This document shows positions 58,360 to 64,000 of a stretch of DNA of 64,000 nucleotides, in pieces. The notes beneath the pieces were generated by a model, which saw only the letters and a list, made by a program, of their open reading frames with translations, searched no databases and was not told the origin of the DNA. The stretch covers positions 59,303,640 to 59,367,639 of the forward strand of contig OX104112.1 of the NCBI GenBank assembly GCA_944474755.1. Direction: 5' to 3'. The stretch's first letter is position 1. Every line of letters begins with the position of its first letter. Position numbers and translations under genes: made by a program. This DNA comes from Limnoperna fortunei (Eukaryota > Mollusca > Bivalvia > Mytilida > Modiolidae).

Positions 58360-60835
58360 AAATGGTTAAACTGCTGTAATCGTTTCATTTCTGAAATCCA
58401 GAACAGTTACAAAAAAGACTCCTCTCCTACTGGGTAAAACGTTAAAAAAGAACACTAAGAAGCCTTGGTTTTCTGATTCATGCTTCGAATTAAAAACTAT
58501 GGTCAAAATGTACGAAAAATTGGTAAACAAAAATCCCTTTAATTCGGAATACATGAAGAAATTCTATTCCTTTCGATCTCGTTATAAACGCAGGTGTAAA
58601 CTTGAAGAGAGAGAGAGAGTATAAGAAAAGGATTTGCAAAGGAATATTTCCAGACATTTGGAATGAAAACCTCCTTGTACCTTTACATAAGAAAGGTAAC
58701 AAATATGATCCTAACAATTACAGGGGTCTATCTATTACCTCAAACCTTGGAAAGCTTTTCAACAAAATTATTCACTCTAGACTTATGGAATTTTCATTGG
58801 ATAATAACATGATTAAAAAAAAATCAAATTGGATTTCTAGAAAACAGCAGAACTACTGATCATATTTTCTCCCTGAAATCTATAGTTGACCACTATAAAC
58901 TAAAAAAGAAAAAAGTGTACGCAACTTTTATTGACCTGAAAAAGGCTTTTGATACAGTGTGGCGAACTGGGTTGTTCTACACCCTTCTAAGCAAGGATTG
59001 ATATTCCTATGAAAATTTACATTATCTATTCTATGTACTGCAGAACCTCTAACATAATTAAATTCACTGAAGGTCTAAGTGACCCGTTTATATCTGAGAG
59101 AGGAGTAAAGCAGGGAGATGTATTAAGTCCCCTATTGTTTAACATTTTTATAAATCAAATAATAGACATACTTGACAACCATAGCACAGATCCTATTTCT
59201 ATTGATAATTCTAAGTTGCATTGTTTATTATATGCTGATGATTTGGTGCTTCTATCCAGTAGCCCCAGGTTACAAAATAGTCTTGACCTGCTTGCAAAGT
59301 TCTGTTCAGACTGGAAGTTAGAAATAAACTTAACTTAATTAAAAGCCATGATCTTTAATTCAAATGGAAAGACTTTTTGGGACTTTTTCAAGATAAATGG
59401 CTCATATATCGAAACTATTGATAAATATTTTTACCTTGGGATAGTCCTAAAGTATAATGGTAATTTCAATTTAGCTTCCAATGTACTACAGGATAAAGCA
59501 AAAAAAGCTCTATTTAAGATTAAAAAACTTTAGGATTGAATAATTCCTGCAAAACCTTGGAAAAAGTGTTTGACTTATTGGTCTTGCCGATTTTATTATA
59601 CGGAAGTGAACTTTGGGGCATTGAATCTGCTACCAATTTCCCTAAGGCAAGCTCATTTATGTATGAAAAATTTCATATTAAGTTTATAAAAGAAATTTTA
59701 GGTGTTAACTGTAAAACTACTAACAGTGCCTGCCTCTCTGAGCTTAATAGGCTACCTATTGGCTCAAAAATAATTATGTATTCAATCAAATTTCTTAACC
59801 ACATTATCTCATCTATAGAAATTCATTGGTGAATGAATTATTGTTCAATACGCTAGAGTCCAATTCTTGGACTAAAAACATGAAGAAATGTTTTCAAAAG
59901 TTAGGATTTTTATATTAAATGTCCTTCAATACTGATTTCAAACCTTTATTTCCCCAATTGAAGCTACGCATCAATGATATCTTTCTGCAGGAACAAAATG
60001 CTAGAATTCATTCTTCTGAAAAACTTCTCTTTTTCAAATCATTTTGCTTATCACCAGAACGTGCATATTATGTTGATCATTTAGAAAATTTCATAAACAT
60101 ATCTGTTTTTAGTAAATTTAGGCTAAGTGCGCATAACCTTGATATAGAAAGAGGCAGGCATTGCAATATTACCAGAGAAGACAGACTTTGTAAAATGTGC
60201 AATGATGCCACAATTGAAGACGAAAAACATTTATTTTGGCAATGTTCAAAATACTCAAATGAAAGAAAAGTATTTCTCAACAAATTGTCCTATTTCTGGA
60301 ATATAAATTGTGATAACCTTCGTGAAGAGAATTTCTTTAAATCAATAATGAACACAAAAAACGAAAATGTGTTAAATTTACTGTCTTCATTTCTTCAAAA
60401 ACTATTTGAAATAAGAAACTCAAGTGTATCTGGGTTATGAGTTATTATACACTTATTTAACAAAGAATGTTTTCTGTGTACAAACTATTTGCCTTTTGAT
60501 TATGTATTGTAGATAGAAATTGTATAACAATATATATAGCATTGTTGTATATAGAAAATATGTAACCAGAAATTCTGTGAAAGTTTATGTTGTTAACAAT
60601 TTTGTAAAAATACTTTGTGCATTGTGTTATACAATTTCTATCTAAATATATGTATAAACACAATAGTTCTACCATGTAGTTTCCAAAATACAAATTATTC
60701 TAGTATAATTACTATTTTACTCTATACATTTCTTACATAATTCATATGTACTATAATTATTGTACTAAAGGTCTTAACTAATTATTGTTATTGTGTTTGA
60801 ACCAATAAATATTATTATTATTATTATTATTAATA
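58360..60835 (+). mobile_element. Third LINE, 5'-truncated and decayed
   Basis: Starts in the endonuclease-RT linker (K-K-P-W-F-S-D-S-C-F). There is an internal loss near a GA run at 58606-58620. RT pieces in several frames follow: N-N-Y-R-G-L-S-I-T-S, F-I-D-L-K-K-A-F-D-T-V-W-R, G-V-K-Q-G-D-V-L-S-P-L-L-F-N and L-L-Y-A-D-D-L-V-L-L-S near 59225-59260. The C-terminal C-K-M-C...H-L-F-W-Q-C is near 60195-60245. It ends in an ATT-repeat tail at 60811-60831. At least four frameshifts. Related in layout to the LINE at 33641 but not a copy of it. Confidence 0.8.
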
Positions 60836-60894
60836 TATTATATTATATATTAGATATAGATATATATTCAACAGTGCTATTTCAATTTGTTTCA

Positions 60895-60916
60895 TATATA
60901 TATATATATATATATA
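60895..60916. repeat. (AT)n microsatellite
   Basis: AT run directly at the left edge of the satellite array. Confidence 0.85.
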
Positions 60917-62636
60917 CAAGTCTAGAAGATTATGCAACGATACAAATGACGGTGTTTCTTGTCAAAAATTTAGACAAAGACTGACCAACGAATGGCCTTA
61001 GTCATTGAATGTCAATATAAATAAATGACGTAAACAAGTCATAACATATTGATCTTAAACTTTCTCCTTTCCAACTTAACCCAAAATAGTTGCTTCCCAA
61101 GTCCGCCAGCCGGGGACGTGCCGTGCTGTTACTTGGCTTTGCTCAAATATTCCAACAAGATGTAATCAAAATTACCAAGGTGACAAATTCATTACGCCAG
61201 ACGCGCGTTTCGTCTACTTAAGACTCATCAGTGGCGTTTAACTCTAAATGCTTAAAGTATTTTTTCATTCGGTGATGGAATAATATAAGTCCACTGGGAT
61301 CGTGTAAAAACACAATACAGGTAGTTCAAAATATTATATAAAAGTCTAAAGAGTCTACCAACCAGCAAGCTTATTAAGTATCGGATCGACAAACATGACG
61401 ATACATCACAAACAAAAAATAATATACAAGTCTAGAAGATTATGCAACGATACAAATGACGGTGTTTCTTGTCAAAAATTTAGACAAAGACTGACCAACG
61501 AATGGCCTTAGTCATTGAATGTCAATATAAATAAATGACGTAAACAAGTCATAACATATTGATCTTAAACTTTCTCCTTTCCAACTTAACCCAAAATAGT
61601 TGCTTCCCAAGTCCGCCAGCCGCGGACGTGCCGTGCTGTTACTTGGCTTTGCTCAAATATTCCAACAAGATGTAATCAAAATTACCAAGGTGACAAATTC
61701 ATTACGCCAGACGCGCGTTTCGTCTACCTAAGACTCATCAGTGGCGTTTAACTCTAAATGCTTAAAGTATTTTTTCATTCGGTGATGGAATAATATAAGT
61801 CCACTGGGATCGTGTAAAAACACAATACAGGTAGTTCAAAATATTATATAAAAGTCTAAAGAGTCTACCAACCAGCAAGCTTATTAAGTATCGGATCGAC
61901 AAACATGACGATACAGCACAAACAAAAAATAATATACAAGTCTAGAAGATTATGCAACGATACAAATGACGGTGTTTCTTGTCAAAAATTTAGACAAAGA
62001 CTGACCAACGAATGGCCTTAGTCATTGAATGTCAATATAAATAAATGACGTAAACAAGTCATAACATATTGATCTTAAACTTTCTCCTTTCCAACTTAAC
62101 CCAAAATAGTTGCTTCCCAAGTCCGCCAGCCGGGGACGTGCCGTGCTGTTACTTGGCTTTGCTCAAATATTCCAACAAGATGTAATCAAAATTACCAAGG
62201 TGACAAATTCATTACGCCAGACGCGCGTTTCGTCTACTTAAGACTCATCAGTGGCGTTTAACTCTAAATGCTTAAAGTATTTTTTCATTCGGTGATGGAA
62301 TAATATAAGTCCACTGGGATCGTGTAAAAACACAATACAGGTAGTTCAAAATATTATATAAAAGTCTAAAGAGTCTACCAACCAGCAAGCTTATTAAGTA
62401 TCGGATCGACAAACATGACGATACAGCACAAACAAAAAATAATATACAAGTCTAGAAGATTATGCAACGATAGAAATGACGGTGTTTCTTGTCAAAAATT
62501 TAGACAAAGACTGACCAACGAATGGCCTTAGTCATTGAATGTCAATATAAATAAATGACGTAAACAAGTCATAACATATTGATCTTAAACTTTCTCCTTT
62601 CCAACTTAACCCAAAATAGTTGCTTCCCAAGTCCGC
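60917..62636 (+). repeat. 510-bp satellite, direct units
   Basis: Units start at about 60917, 61427, 61937 and 62447 with CAAGTCTAGAAGATTATGC, giving an exact 510-bp period. Each contains GGACGTGCCGTGCTGTTACT and the palindromic ACGCGCGTTTCGTCTA block. Copies differ at only a few positions. The fourth unit breaks off at 62636. Confidence 0.92.
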
Positions 62637-63150
62637 CCAATATATATAATTGGTTATTGATACAATAACCAATAACCGGATGCTGATGTATCAAAGGGTC
62701 TAAAGAAAGCTACCAAACCAGTACACTTATTTAGTATCGGATCGACAAACATGACGATTCAGCATAAACAAAAAATAATACAAGTCTAGAAGATTATGCA
62801 ACGATACAAATGACGGTGTTTCTTATCAAAACTATAGACACAGACTGAAAAACGAATGGCCTTAGTCATTGAGTGTGAATAATAATAAATAACGTAAACA
62901 AGTCATAACATATTGATCTTGAATTTTCTCACTCCAACTGAACCCAAAACTTCTATATATTACTTCCCCGTCCGCCACCTATATATATATAGATTAGATT
63001 ATTATGCAGTTTTAGTATGTTAAGTATCAAAAACCCAAAACAAACATGACGATACAGCATCAACAAAAAATAATATACAAGTCTAGAAGATTATGCAACG
63101 ATAAACTGGCGTTTAACTCTAAATGCTTAAAGTATTTTTTCCGCGGCTGG
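62637..63150 (+). repeat. Rearranged satellite pieces
   Basis: Diverged partial units restart after AT-rich junctions at 62637-62700 and 62980-63020. One contains the TTGGTTATTGATACAATAACC hairpin-like sequence split around its centre. The orientation switches just after 63140. Confidence 0.75.
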
Positions 63151-64000
63151 CGGACTGGTCAGTCTTTGTCTAAATTTTTGACAAGAAACACCGTCATTTG
63201 TATCGTTGCATAATCTTCTAGACTTGTATATTATTTTTTGTTTATGCTGTATCGTCATGTTTGTCGATCCGATACTTAATAAGCTTACTGGTTGGTAGAC
63301 TGTTTAGACTTTTATATAATATTTTGAACTACCTGTATTGTGTTTTTACACGATCCCAGTGGACTTATATTATTCCATCACCAAATGAAAAAATACTTTA
63401 AGCATTTAGAGTTAAACGCCACTGATGAGTCTTAAGTAGACGAAACGCGCGTCTGGCGTAATGAATTTGTCACCTTGGTAATTTTGATTACATCTTGTTG
63501 GAATATTTGAGCAAAGCCAAGTAACAGCACGGCACGTCCGCGGCTGGCGGACTGGGAAGCAACTATTTTGGGTTAAGTTGGAAATGAGAAAGTTTAAGAT
63601 CAATATGTTATGACTTGTTTACGTCATTTATTTATATTGACATTCAATGACTAAGGCCATTCGTTGGTCAGTCTTTGTCTAAATTTTTGACAAGAAACAC
63701 CGTCATTTGTATCGTTGCATAATCTTCTAGACTTGTATATTATTTTTTGTTTATGCTGTATCGTCATGTTTGTCGATCCGATACTTAATAAGCTTACTGG
63801 TTGGTAGACTGTTTAGACTGTTATATAATATTTTGAACTACCTGTATTGTGTTTTTACACGATCCCAGTGGACTTATATTATTCCATCACCAAATGAAAA
63901 AATACTTTAAGCATTTAGAGTTAAACGCCACTGATGAGTCTTAAGTAGACGAAACGCGCGTCTGGCGTAATGAATTTGTCACCTTGGTAATTTTGATTAC
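63150..64000 (-). repeat. 510-bp satellite, inverted units
   Basis: Reverse-oriented units with a period of about 509 bp (the CTAGACTTGTATATTATTTT landmark recurs near 63217 and 63726). It runs off the right edge. Confidence 0.9.

Overview
The window is AT-rich animal nuclear DNA. It has spliced genes with GT-AG introns, TATA boxes and AATAAA signals, tRNA-derived SINEs, several non-LTR retrotransposon (LINE) families, AT microsatellites and satellite arrays. A secreted molluscan-type tyrosinase and interspersed repeats I associate with bivalves point to a bivalve mollusc, most likely a marine mussel. The species is inference. No bacterial, organellar or CRISPR feature is seen.

Layout. At 1-420 there are two candidate exons of an unknown gene that runs off the left edge on the minus strand. 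At 3.4-5.8 kb a decayed minus-strand LINE lies between direct repeats. From 6.15 to 17.73 kb there is a nested inverted-repeat structure (A ... B C ... B'). It is interrupted by a 235-bp MITE and by a Tx1/L1-like LINE (11240-17051) with a 16-bp target-site duplication. At 19.9-21.1 kb there is a 66-bp minisatellite. At 23.2-27.6 kb lies a three-coding-exon minus-strand gene for a secreted protein with a 32-residue repeat around a D-P-R-T core. At 29.9-31.3 kb an intact single-exon plus-strand gene encodes a type II membrane protein resembling a degenerate FkbM-type methyltransferase. At 33.6-38.6 kb there is a second, nearly full-length LINE. At 38.95-43.1 kb lies an apparently intact tyrosinase gene (three coding exons plus a small 5'UTR exon, 636 residues). 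At 44-53.7 kb there are LINE relics, a tyrosinase pseudogene (47.95-49.84 kb), SINEs and other repeats. At 56.4-58.25 kb a 440-bp tandem repeat carrying a tRNA-like head ends in an inverted copy. At 58.36-60.84 kb there is a third, truncated LINE. From 60.9 kb to the right edge a 510-bp satellite array switches orientation. An isolated monomer of the same satellite sits at 5.87-6.11 kb.

How the genes fit together. The tyrosinase, its pseudogene and the D-P-R-T repeat gene are all on the minus strand and probably form one local family. The repeat protein's unit contains F-x-x-S-I-[IV]-D-P-R-T, which also occurs once in the tyrosinase after its CuB site. Both genes have a TATA box, a very short 5'UTR exon and an intron whose acceptor abuts the ATG. 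A role in phenol-oxidase matrix chemistry (shell, periostracum or byssus) is inference. All coordinates and splice sites were read by eye; no alignment, structure prediction or database search was run.
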